Below, piece by piece: positions 22,258 through 31,707 of a DNA stretch of 64,000 nt. Every line of letters starts with the position of its first letter. Positions within the stretch are counted from its first letter, which is position 1. A program made the translations under genes and the position numbers. Source of the stretch: Lojkania enalia (lineage: Eukaryota; Ascomycota; Dothideomycetes; Pleosporales); NCBI GenBank assembly GCA_010094045.1, contig ML986594.1:257228-321227 (forward strand). Reading direction: 5' to 3'. The notes below the pieces were generated by a model. It saw nothing but the letters and a program-made list of their open reading frames with translations, had not been told where the DNA came from and did no database searches.

Positions 22258-24392
22258 ATGACCCAGCTATTCAACTCCTCCAACAACCCGCCGCTGACGG
22301 AGAAGAGGACTTTCTCCGGCCTCACGCTATCGTCGAACAAGCAGGTCAACGGCTCAAACAGCCAGGTCAGCCAGCGGATAAAGAATTTCTTTCGCATCAA
22401 TAGCAGCGACAGCAAGGACCGCAAGCACTCCGACGATGGTCCTTCCACTCCCAACAAGCACGACTCCAAGTCGACATTTCGTCAATCAAGATTCCTGCCC
22501 CATATCGGCCGTAACCGCTCTCAAACAGTCGCTAGCGAAGGCAACCCCTTGGACGATTCTGTTTCCCCGACTGCAAATGCCAACCCGTATTTCATCCATC
22601 AGGGTCCGCCAGCCTTGCGACATCACAATGAGGGCAGCGTCCCGCCTTCTCCGCCGGATACTCCCCCGATACCCACTACCAAAGTGGACGCTGTAAGCGG
22701 AGCCAACGATCAGGCCACTACGGCTGGCAAAGAAGAGCTAGCACGAAAACTGCGTAGGGTAGCGTCCGCTCCCAACGCACAAGGTCTTTTCACGTCAGGA
22801 AAATCCTCTGACAGGCCGCAGACTGCGGAGCTTGGAAAAGAGCCTTTGGTCCAACACGCCAACTCTTCAACGCTGAGCATGGTCGAAACCGTTCCGACGG
22901 ATGCCAATAACCTAATTCCCATCCCCACCGCGAATGGCAGCATCCCCACCCCCGGTCAAATCCGCAATGCAGCCGCCTTCCGAAGGACGTACAGCTCCAA
23001 TTCGATAAAGGTTCGCAATGTGGAAGTTGGCCCAGGAAGTTTTGATAAAATCAAGTTGATCGGCAAGGGAGATGTTGGAAAGGTGTATTTGGTGCGCGAG
23101 AAGAAGTCGAGCCGATTGTATGCTATGAAGGGTACAGTCTTCATGTCTCTGGGGTACCAAGGATTGTGCTAACTCTGTCAAGTCTTGAGCAAGAAAGAAA
23201 TGATCAAACGAAACAAAATCAAGCGTGCGCTAGCAGAGCAAGAAATCCTGGCCACTAGTAACCATCCATTTATTGTTACTCTATACCATTCATTCCAGTC
23301 CGAAGAGCACCTCTACCTCTGCATGGAATACTGCAGCGGTGGGGAATTCTTCAGAGGTAAGAGCACCGTTTCCGCGTGGGCGACATTGTACTGATTTTTA
23401 CCAGCTCTGCAGACTCGACCAAATAAATGTGTCGATGAAGATGCAGCAAGGTTCTATGCGGCAGAAGTAACCGCTGCGCTGGAGTACTTGCATCTCATGG
23501 GCTTCATTTATAGAGATTTGAAGCCAGAGAGTATGTCATTCACTTTCGCTATGATTGCTGATACCTGACCTTTGTAGATATCTTGCTTCATCAGTCTGGC
23601 CATATCATGTTGTCAGATTTTGATTTGTCAAAGCAGTCCGACCCCGGAGGTCGGCCAACGATGATTGTCGGTCGAAATGGGACTTCATCAAGTAACCTTC
23701 CTACGATCGACACAAAGTCGTGCATAGCCAACTTCAGGACGAACTCGTTTGTAGGAACCGAGGAATACATTGCGCCTGAGGTTATCAAGGGCTGCGGTCA
23801 CACTAGTGCAGTTGACTGGTGGACCCTCGGCATCTTAATCTATGAGATGCTTTATGGCACAACACCATTCAAAGGCAAAAACCGTAATGCCACTTTTGCC
23901 AATATCTTACGGGACGACGTACCATTTCCAGAAGGTTCTGGGGCTCCATCTGTCTCAAAGTAAGCATTTGAATGCCTCCAGACATAAGTAATGCTAATAT
24001 TTCCAAGTCTCTGCAAATCACTAATCCGTAAACTTTTGATCAAGGACGAACTTCGCCGCCTCGGCTCCCGAGCCGGTGCCTCTGATATTAAGACGCACCC
24101 ATTCTTCCGCACAACACAGTGGGCATTGCTACGTCATATGAAGCCACCGATGATACCCCATCAAGGTCGCGGAGTTGAGACGCCGAATTTCCGCAATGTC
24201 AAAGAGAGTCAGAGTGTAGATATTAGTGCCGCAAAAGCCAAGGGCGTGCCGCTAGATTCTGGGCTTGCAACGCCAATGGGTGAAATTGCGGATCCCTTCG
24301 AGGAGTTCAATAGCGTCACGCTTCACCATGATGGCGATGATATACCAGAAGGCAGTGGACTCGAACTTCAAAATACACATTCGCATCGGTAG
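22258..24392 (+). CDS. nrc-2: AGC protein kinase of the NRC-2 / Fpk1-Kin82 family
   Basis: In yeast, Fpk1/Kin82 phosphorylate lipid flippases; in Neurospora, NRC-2 represses the conidiation programme. Exons: 22258-23131, 23183-23356, 23405-23530, 23578-23959, 24008-24392 (646 residues). The first 280 residues are Ser/Pro-rich and disordered. The kinase domain starts at [19 protein letters not shown]; the catalytic lysine is Lys291 in YAMKVLSKK. The catalytic loop is YRDLKPEN. The metal-binding motif is DFD, not DFG, as usual in this subfamily. The activation loop holds [13 protein letters not shown] with the PDK1-type threonine, preceded by an insert of about 40 residues. The tail has a hydrophobic motif, FEEF. 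The frame is open further upstream, but the chosen ATG follows a CACCACC context. The gene may act in membrane asymmetry and polar growth. Confidence 0.93.
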
Positions 24393-24902
24393 ACACACCA
24401 CAGTGGGCGTGCATCTCTTTTGGCGGAGTTTCTATGGCATTCAAAGAGCGATTTTTCTTGCATTTCATACATCATGGGAGGGTATTCTTAGCTCTCCTTG
24501 TCCGCTCCTTTTATCGGTAGACCATTGGTGCTTTGTTTTCGTCTCGACTTTATCACATCATTTGTTCAGGGAATGGCGTTCTCTGGTATGTTCAAGCATC
24601 ATTGTCGCTGTTTTCATTGCCGAATTTCATACTCCTCCCCAAGTCAGAAACCCATGTATACCGTCCAGGCGTTTCACCACCTTGTTACCTTCGAAATAGT
24701 TTTCATTCTTATCGGCACGAGATGGATGGAGATGGCAAGTGCGGCTGCTTCTTGGGCATCTTCTTTATATGGAAGGGAAAAGTGGGTGGGGAGCGCTTTA
24801 GTTAAGGATGTGAGTATTTGAATACGACTGTTTATCCTTTTGTATAGAAATACAAACCGAATGTTGTGTGACGTTCAACCGGGATTCGAGACGAAAAGCC
24901 AA

Positions 24903-24935
24903 GGAAAGGTGCAGGAAAGGTGCAGGAAAGGTGCA
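24903..24935. repeat. Tandem repeat, three perfect 11-bp units
   Basis: The unit GGAAAGGTGCA occurs three times head to tail with no mismatch. It lies about 500 bp after the kinase stop codon, outside any recognised gene. A function is not indicated. Confidence 0.95.
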
Positions 24936-25226
24936 TGTACGAAGCGGTACCACTTCCAGCGCTAAGGGACGCGGCAGTGCTGGCAGGGATATAAGGGATA
25001 CGAGAGATACGGATGTCCCGAATTGCCGATATATCGGTAACATGTATCCCCGATACACCTAATACTTGCGGTGTTAGAAACTCATCTAAACTTCGAAGCA
25101 TTGGTACAAGCTCAATTCTATATACAATTCTATCAAAATTGTATACAAATATGATCTAAATGGTTTTATCGTACGAAAGTATAACTACTTATCCTAGATA
25201 CTAAGTAAAGGTTTAGATCTTGTTTA

Positions 25227-25318
25227 GGTCCCTCTTTCTGCTCTTCCCTTGTCTTTTCTCCTCTCTCTTCTTTTTCTTTTCCTCCTCTTTCTTTTCCTCC
25301 TCTTTCTACAAAAGAAAA
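25227..25318. repeat. C/T-rich low-complexity tract
   Basis: One strand is nearly pure pyrimidine, with units such as CTTTTCCTCCT repeated imperfectly. It is unstable simple-sequence DNA; no gene is seen in it. Confidence 0.85.
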
Positions 25319-26046
25319 GATCGTACGTACCTATGCTGGAATAATAGCATTTTAGGGACTTACCCTACGCGCGTCCTCTATAATAAAGATAGGTACCGCC
25401 GCCGATCCATCCTCATTACCAGTCCCTGCCGGGGGGCAAGCGCGGAGGACCACCTTCAAGCTCATGGCCACCCCCTTCTCATACGGAGCAGCGATTAGAA
25501 TGATCGCGCCATTTGCAGTTGGCCCATACTTCCGCCAAAGTGTCCCTCTACGCGGCGACACTGGGAATGGACGGTAGCCGGGCTAGCGCTGCGACACACG
25601 CTGCACGGTTGATCTACCGCTATTCCACGAGATTGTATGAGGATGGCATTAATGTACGACGGCCGATGTGTTTATGTTTGAATGAGGGTTATACTGCCGC
25701 ATATGTGTCTACATTCTGCCCCGGAAGGGCCAACACAGCTCGAGCCTGCGGGCTATGAGCCAGAGGAACTAACTGCTGCTGTCCTACGATAAGGACGGGA
25801 TTCTGGTTAGGTCCGTTAGCAGCGGTGGCGGCAGCGACGGCGTTGTAGAGGACAAAGGCCCTCTCTAAATTTTAGCTTCGTACGAGACTGATGGCTGTGA
25901 ATACATATTTGCTAGAACTAGTGGTAGAACTTATATTGTTAATAGTGAGGAACTGTATGTTACTGCCGCCGTACACGACAGGTGCGCGGGGTCATGCGAC
26001 CACATCACGTAATCTTCAATCAACTATCGTACAAATGCCTATTACT

Positions 26047-26217
26047 TCAAAAGCTATCATTTAATAAGTCATCTCGCCTCCAACTTCTCATACATTCAAG
26101 CTGGTCAAGAGTAGCTGCTGTCATAGCAGTTTTCTCCCATGAAATCGTATGATTGCTGCCTGAGAAGATTCTCTCTGGCCTGTCACCCATAGGGGGTATT
26201 GATAGAATCTCAATCGC
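26047..26217 (-). pseudogene. hAT-family transposase relic, C-terminal dimerisation region
   Basis: Read on the minus strand, this stretch gives about 56 codons ending in TGA. It includes ILSIPPMGDRPERIFSG followed by HTISWEK and QLECMRSW. This order matches the C-terminal dimerisation (hATC) region of fungal hAT transposases, where the pattern is IPAMS-x-EPERVFSG, then TISW and ECLKSW. Upstream of the match (higher coordinates), the same frame is broken by a TGA within about 15 bases. A degraded acidic stretch (DLDEDEYS) appears near 26340 in a shifted frame. No intact catalytic part, inverted repeats or target-site duplication were seen. I read this as the dead end of a DNA transposon. Confidence 0.8.
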
Positions 26218-26961
26218 TCAAGAAGAGAGCTGTGGTCAGCGTTGCTGTTGCGTGTCCTACAGCCATCATTGAAGCCTTCATATTTGTAGTATTCTAAGCG
26301 CTGAACGAATCAGTACAGCACTTGCACTATATTCATCTTCGTCTAGGTCTTGCTTCTTGTTCTTCTAGTGCTGGCGTACGATAATGTAAATGGACGAGGT
26401 AGGCCTTCTTCTTTTTCGAGGACATAAGAGACTGGGCAGAGATGCCATTGAGTTGATATACAATTCCAAATCATCAATATAATCAGTAATTAAAGATATT
26501 TGTAGCTTATACAATGCTTCAAAAGCAATAAGGAGAAGGTTTTATATCATGCCAAGACTTTTGAAGGACTTTGGGGATACCGACATTTATGCATACTAGC
26601 ACGAAGGGACAGGGGGAAAGCGTGCACGGACTAGTTCACGTCTTCCCCGCGGTGCATCACGTCTCGGGCCAGTGAGCCGTAAACTGAGAACTTGTTCATT
26701 ACGTCTGCGGGTTGAATACCTTCAGGCGACTTTCTACGATAAACATCAGGATTTCTAAAAAATTGACTCAGCGCAAACCCTCTCCTACACCGTATTCCAC
26801 GCTGGCCCAACGAATATCCACCTGCATCAACAAACAACCCGCGAGGACCACACAACACCATCCACCCACCCCACATACCACGCTCCACTTCCTTGGGAAC
26901 CAGTCCCTCCAGAAGACTACACAAATTTTCTACCTCTGAATCCGAATCAAAGGCCGTCTTC
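26218..26961. other. Relic flank and DAD3 promoter
   Basis: Bases 26218-26500 probably continue the decayed hAT element, with stops in all frames. From about 26640 the DNA becomes C-rich and should hold the DAD3 promoter and leader. A 110-codon minus frame at 26631-26963 has no domain. Confidence 0.4.
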
Positions 26962-27429
26962 ATGTCGCTAGAGAACTCCGATCAACCGCTCGACGCGCCG
27001 CAGAATTCGGCGTCCGATAGCGGAGAGACGTTGACGCCGCTGGAGCAGGAGATTTTGGATGAGTATGCTAGGTTATTAGGGAACTTGAATACGGTGCGTG
27101 GATACAGCTCTGTCTCATGCTCCCACGCTGCATTCGCTCTTCCCATTCCCCCAACCCCGCGCAACAATCTCCGCCAAAACACCCCCAAGCCCACCCCAAA
27201 CGAACATACACCTAACGATGAAATTTGCCAGATATCCACCCTCCTCTCAACCCTCTCCGCGAACCCCTCAGCCGAGATCCTCGATGCGCTGCGCGGCCTA
27301 GAGCGCAAGACGAGCCTGGTGTTCACGCTGCTGAAGGCGAGTGTGTATAGCATTGTGTTGAACCAGCAGATTACGGAGGATGATGACGAGGGGAGGAGTT
27401 TGGGGGATAGTCGGGGGAGTGGGATCTAA
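26962..27429 (+). CDS. DAD3: DASH/DAM1 complex subunit Dad3
   Basis: Dad3 is a small subunit of the DASH (Dam1) complex, which couples kinetochores to spindle microtubules. Exons are 26962-27093 and 27232-27429, giving 109 residues. The family pattern is plain: TPLEQEILDEYARLLGNLNT, then ISTLLSTL, AEILDALRGLERKTSLVF and TLLKASVYSIVL. The 138-bp intron (GTGCGT...CTAAC...GCCAG) is a multiple of three without an in-frame stop, so an unspliced reading also stays open and would add 46 Pro-rich residues. The family match jumps straight from LNT to IST, which supports splicing. The chosen ATG gives a 26-residue acidic lead before the core; a further in-frame ATG lies upstream at 26893. Confidence 0.93.
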   Translation: MSLENSDQPLDAPQNSASDSGETLTPLEQEILDEYARLLGNLNTVRGYSSVSCSHAAFALPIPPTPRNNLRQNTPKPTPNEHTPNDEICQISTLLSTLSANPSAEILDALRGLERKTSLVFTLLKASVYSIVLNQQITEDDDEGRSLGDSRGSGI

Positions 27430-27719
27430 ATTCAAGTCTATTGTGTAGGAGATGGGGTGATGATTGGGGATTGTAAGATGGGTTGGTGTACGGTTATGAT
27501 AGAATGGCATAGTTCAGCAATGATACCCAAAGACCGCGAATTGCAAATTACGATATAAAATCGATTCAGACACATAATATGTATACACACAAAAACATAT
27601 ACAAGTTTCCGAAAACAAGCTAGCCCTGTCTTCTTTATGTAGATATTTGTACATTTGGTACATGAATTCCAAACACCGTGCTTGAATATCATACAAATAT
27701 TTGCCCGTCTTCGATTCGT

Positions 27720-29065
27720 CTAGTGCACGCTTCCGCCGTAGTACACTTTCCTCACATCTACCAACTTCTTGCCTCGGCCGCGGGCGATCTCGTCGGGTAG
27801 TCGCTGGTTACAGAGGGCTTCCCAGGTCGCCTTGATGACGTTCATTTTATTCCTCGAGCGAGGTGTGCGCGCGGAGAGGTCGTGCAAGCCGGCAGCGCGG
27901 GCGAGTTCAAAAATGAGATGTTGGACGCGGAGACCGAAACCTATACAAATTAGACCAGATGCACTATCCTCCTCATCTTGACGTAAAACTTACCAGGCGG
28001 TCTAGAAAATAACTGCACCTTAGTAGCGCCGACCTTCTTCTCCAGATCCCCGTAGATGGTCCTACCTTCATACCTCGGGATAGGCCGCATGTTCCTTATA
28101 GCCGCCATGACACTCTGCTTTCGACCTTCCTCCGGTTCTGTAGATTTGCCTTCTCCGACGCCGAGCAAGCCGTTTTCGTTCCCGGCGATGGTGAGGAAGT
28201 ACATTGAGTTGATTTTACCCATGCGCGTCTGGTTTGTAACGCCGTGTGAAACCAGGGTCTTAATTCGTAGAAATTTCAGTTTATCTTTATCCCAGCTCAT
28301 CTGTTGCAATAGCCGCTTCTGGCGCGGGTCCTCTTGCTCCTCGGTGGAGAGTCGGCGCGTCTGTTTTGCCATGCGGTTCTCGAGGCGGGGCAGGTCAGGT
28401 AGGATAGTGGAGTGGCGTGGGTCGGCGAGGGCTTCCATGGCCTTTGGGTTCTTGGAGGTGTAGGATGCGCGGGGATCGAGGGAGGCCTGGGTTAAGGCGG
28501 CATGCATGGCGTCTTCCAAGTGCTGCTTCTCTTTGTCCGTCATGTCGTCCGGAACCCCATTGGGATAGAGCTTGGCCATGTTTTCGGAGGCGATTAGTGT
28601 GATTGCTTCGTCGCTCTCAACTTCGTTGGCTTCGCGGAAGGTCTTGGGACCTGGGATGTCGGCGGCAGTCAGTTTCTCTGCGTGGTCGGTTACAGGGTCG
28701 ACTTCGGACATGTCGTCCTCATACGGGAGCTTCCATGGGTCAGTACGCGTCTGGCCCTGAGTTATTATGTCTCGAGGATCAAGTGCGGATTCGGCAGCTT
28801 TGATGGCGGCGATTTGCGCAGGAGTGTATTTCTTTGCTAGGAGAGCAGTTTCGGAAGTGTCATATTTAGGATACTGCACTTCGGCAGCCTGATTGAGAAG
28901 CGCGAGATCCTCGGCCTTGATGCTAGGATAATGCGGTCGTCGCCGGCGACCAGATCGAGAGGTGGTCGTGTGGAAGGGTCTTCGGGGGTGTGGTGCGGAG
29001 GGTGCAGATTTAGGGAGCGAGGATGCCTTTGAAAATAGACATCGTGCGGGCCGGCAGACGCTCAT
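27720..29065 (-). CDS. MRPS5: Mitochondrial small-subunit ribosomal protein uS5m
   Basis: uS5m helps form the decoding site of the mitochondrial small subunit. Exons are 27994-29065 and 27720-27940 (430 residues); the intron 27941-27993 runs GTAAGT...TATAG. The first 40 residues are rich in Arg, Ser and Pro with few acids, as in an import presequence. A fungal N-terminal extension of about 200 residues follows. The S5 N-terminal domain is [18 protein letters not shown] and [19 protein letters not shown]. The S5 C-terminal domain spans the splice: [19 protein letters not shown], then [20 protein letters not shown]. The gene ends with KVYYGGSVH. It is divergent from TRM2 with only 183 bp between the start codons. 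Confidence 0.94.
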
Positions 29066-29248
29066 TGTGCATCAGGAAATCAAATTGAGGCCCAATTGGA
29101 GCAAAATAATAAGAGCTTGGTAAGTGAACGCGGGCGAAGTGTTAACCAGTCCCGTGGTGAAGTTCGAGCTCCGAAAATTTGTATGACTAAGCTCTCATGG
29201 AGCTAAGGCTCAATTGGGGCGACGAGGGAGTCTTTTCTAAACATCTAC
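29066..29248. promoter_or_regulatory. Compact shared promoter of uS5m and TRM2
   Basis: Only 183 bp lie between the two divergent start codons, so the promoters of a mitochondrial ribosomal protein and an RNA methyltransferase must share this DNA. No specific binding site could be assigned by eye. Confidence 0.6.
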
Positions 29249-31030
29249 ATGAATGCGGCAACTTTTCGAACGGCGCTCCGGGCACTGAATTTCAATGGCC
29301 GAGGCATAAAGATTGCGAGATACAGTATGGCATCTTCGGTGGATAATGTTGCGCCGATCGAGAGCAATGGGGCGAAGAGACAAGCAGAGACTGCTTTGCG
29401 AAGCCAAGAAGAGCCACGAGGAAGTTATAGGTTCAAGAATAAGAGGATGAAGAATGGCCATGCAATTGGGAGCACGATTCTCAAGACGAATGGCGATCAT
29501 GAAGAAGTCCTGCTGGAAGATGTAAATGCACTTCTCAAGTCATTCAAGCTGGAGGCGGACGGAACCGTGGAGTCTAAACCGGTGCCAGAACATCTTTCTG
29601 AAGTGGAAGTCAAAATTGAACATATTTCATCCACTGGAGACGGCTTGGGCTTCTTGAAGGATTCGAACGCAGAACATGTTTATGTCGTCCCTTTTACTGC
29701 CCCTGGAGATGTTGTTACAGCCAAGGTTTTCAAGCGATTCGACAAAAGCCGGTATTCTTTGACAGACTTCGTAAAGGTGAATATACCATCGCCACATCGC
29801 GACGAGTCGCTGGTAAAGTGCCCCTACTTTGCTACCTGCTCAGGATGCCAGTTCCAAATGCTTCCATATGGCTATCAACTAGCCCACAAGAAGACAATTG
29901 TCGAAAAGGCGTACAAGAACTTTTCAAATTTACCTCCGGAGCTTATTCCTGCGATTGGGGATACCATTGGATCGCCTTTGCAATATGGATACAGGACGAA
30001 GCTGACACCTCATTTCGACGGTCCGCCGGATGCGAGAAGAAGCGACGGTCGAAATGGCATTAAGCGAAGCTTCAAAGAAGTGCCGCCTATTGGATTCATG
30101 AAGAAGGGTACGCGTACCACAATCGATATCGAGGATTGCCCAATTGGTACGGACGCAGTTCGGAAAGGCAATAAGAGGGAGCGGAAGAGAGTCGCAGAGG
30201 AACTCTCAAAGTACAGCAAAGGCGCTACTCTTCTCCTACGAGAAAACACAGAACGCATCTTAAAGTCAGACTACGAAGCCCCCTACGTGGTGAAGAAATA
30301 TGAAGAAGCAGTATATGAAGACAGGGGAGCCCATATCCACAAAAAGACCTGCGTAACGGATCCCAAGGCCACAACAACAGAATATATTGATGACTTCGAA
30401 TTCGTCAACCCCGCTGGCGCCTTCTTCCAAAACAATAATGCCATTCTTCCCCGCTTTACTCAGTACATCAGAGACCATATCCTCCCACTTCCATCTGATG
30501 ATCTGAATCAACCGAAAATCAGCAATCTTATAGACGCCTACTCGGGCAGCGGCCTCTTCACAATCACTCTCTCCTCCCTCTTCAACACCTCCCTCGGCAT
30601 CGATATCTCTCCCGCTTCCATAAATAGCGCAACCCACAACGCTATCATCAACAACCTTCCCTCTTCCCGCGCAAAGTTCATCGCAGCAGATGCCGCAGCC
30701 CTTTTCGCCAGCATCGAGACCCCGGCCGAAGAAACCGTTGTCATGATCGACCCACCAAGAAAAGGCTGTGATGAAAGTTTCCTCAGACAGCTGGTCGGAT
30801 ATGGACCCCAGAGGATTGTGTATGTCAGCTGCAACGTACATACACAAGCGAGAGATGTGGGAATACTGGTGGGAGGCATGAAGCGTGTTGATGGTGGAAT
30901 GGGGCCCGGCGTGGGGTGCTATGAGATCGAGAGTATTGTAGGCTTTGACTTTTTCCCGCAGACGGGGCATGTTGAAGGGGTTGCGGTTTTGAGGAGGAGT
31001 ATAGGGAGGAATGGTGGAAAGAGGGATTAA
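29249..31030 (+). CDS. TRM2: tRNA (uracil-5-)-methyltransferase Trm2
   Basis: Trm2 transfers a methyl group from S-adenosylmethionine to C5 of uridine 54 in tRNA; the yeast protein has also been linked to DNA repair. This is a single exon of 593 residues. A TRAM-like RNA-binding region covers about residues 115-180 (KIEHISSTGDGLGFL). A Cys cluster follows, CPYFATCSGCQFQ, as in RumA/TrmA enzymes. Motif I is IDAYSGSGLFTITLS. The signature DPPRKGCDESFL precedes the second catalytic segment IVYVSCN, whose Cys attacks the base. The end HVEGVAVLRR is typical. The first 26 residues contain five basic and no acidic residues, and a second ATG lies at 29327, so the true start is not certain. Confidence 0.94.
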   Translation: MNAATFRTALRALNFNGRGIKIARYSMASSVDNVAPIESNGAKRQAETALRSQEEPRGSYRFKNKRMKNGHAIGSTILKTNGDHEEVLLEDVNALLKSFKLEADGTVESKPVPEHLSEVEVKIEHISSTGDGLGFLKDSNAEHVYVVPFTAPGDVVTAKVFKRFDKSRYSLTDFVKVNIPSPHRDESLVKCPYFATCSGCQFQMLPYGYQLAHKKTIVEKAYKNFSNLPPELIPAIGDTIGSPLQYGYRTKLTPHFDGPPDARRSDGRNGIKRSFKEVPPIGFMKKGTRTTIDIEDCPIGTDAVRKGNKRERKRVAEELSKYSKGATLLLRENTERILKSDYEAPYVVKKYEEAVYEDRGAHIHKKTCVTDPKATTTEYIDDFEFVNPAGAFFQNNNAILPRFTQYIRDHILPLPSDDLNQPKISNLIDAYSGSGLFTITLSSLFNTSLGIDISPASINSATHNAIINNLPSSRAKFIAADAAALFASIETPAEETVVMIDPPRKGCDESFLRQLVGYGPQRIVYVSCNVHTQARDVGILVGGMKRVDGGMGPGVGCYEIESIVGFDFFPQTGHVEGVAVLRRSIGRNGGKRD

Positions 31031-31707
31031 TGCAAGAATATAAGGCATAAGTAAAGATAGATTACAATAGTGACTTCTCATCAGTGACGGGGCGTCATTC
31101 TCAGTGAATAGATATTGCACTCTATGGACGCGTTTGGAAGAGTGCATTTCATCGAGAATCATTACTCCCCAAATATTCATTACAAAACCAAACATCCCAT
31201 ATCATCTAGAACGCACACATCACTCAACATTCCCAACACAAAAAACTATAGCTCTAAATGTATTACAATTTAATTCTAACCTTACGTCTCTCCCCCATCC
31301 ACCACAACCAAAAATAAGAAAATAATACTATCAGCACAGTCAACAATTTGGAGGTTCAGAATCCAATCCAATCTCAACCAAAGGCATTAGTGTAGCCGTT
31401 TCACGGTCTTGGGGGTATATCCATCCATGCTCATTCGCTAAAGACAGAAGAAAAAGAAGAGTCAAGCATGTATCAAAGCAACGACGAAGTTTTCAAAACA
31501 AAGAAGCGAACGACGAAGCGCGTATACAATTGCAAAACAACAATAGCCACATGGAAAACGAGGGGATACCTGCACGCAGGCGAATCAAACGGCAACGAGA
31601 GGAAAAAGGTTTTTTTTGTTGTACATAGGAAATGCGTTGTTTCTGATTGGTCATACTCACACCAACAGGGGGTGATACCTGAATTGTTGTCTGATCTTTT
31701 GTAATAA
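31031..31707. other. Convergent intergenic stretch, AT-rich
   Basis: This lies between the 3' ends of TRM2 (+) and the giant coiled-coil gene (-). It is A-rich on the plus strand, with no reading frame of note. It presumably contains both polyadenylation regions. Confidence 0.5.

Larger units (their letters stand above)
24393..26046. other. Accessory stretch with repeats, no intact gene
   Basis: After the kinase 3' end, this DNA carries a short tandem repeat, a TA-rich patch (about 25080-25215), a C/T-rich patch and a more GC-rich block (25350-25860) with several short frames. None shows a domain. With the adjacent transposase relic, it looks like an old insertion area. Confidence 0.45.

Noticed and set aside
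26631..26963. 110-codon minus-strand frame upstream of DAD3
   Set aside because: It ends at the DAD3 start region, has no family match, and the area fits a promoter and leader better.
30266..31195. 309-codon minus-strand frame antisense to TRM2
   Set aside because: It mirrors the TRM2 coding frame, has no domain and changes character at the TRM2 stop; the plus strand shows a complete enzyme.
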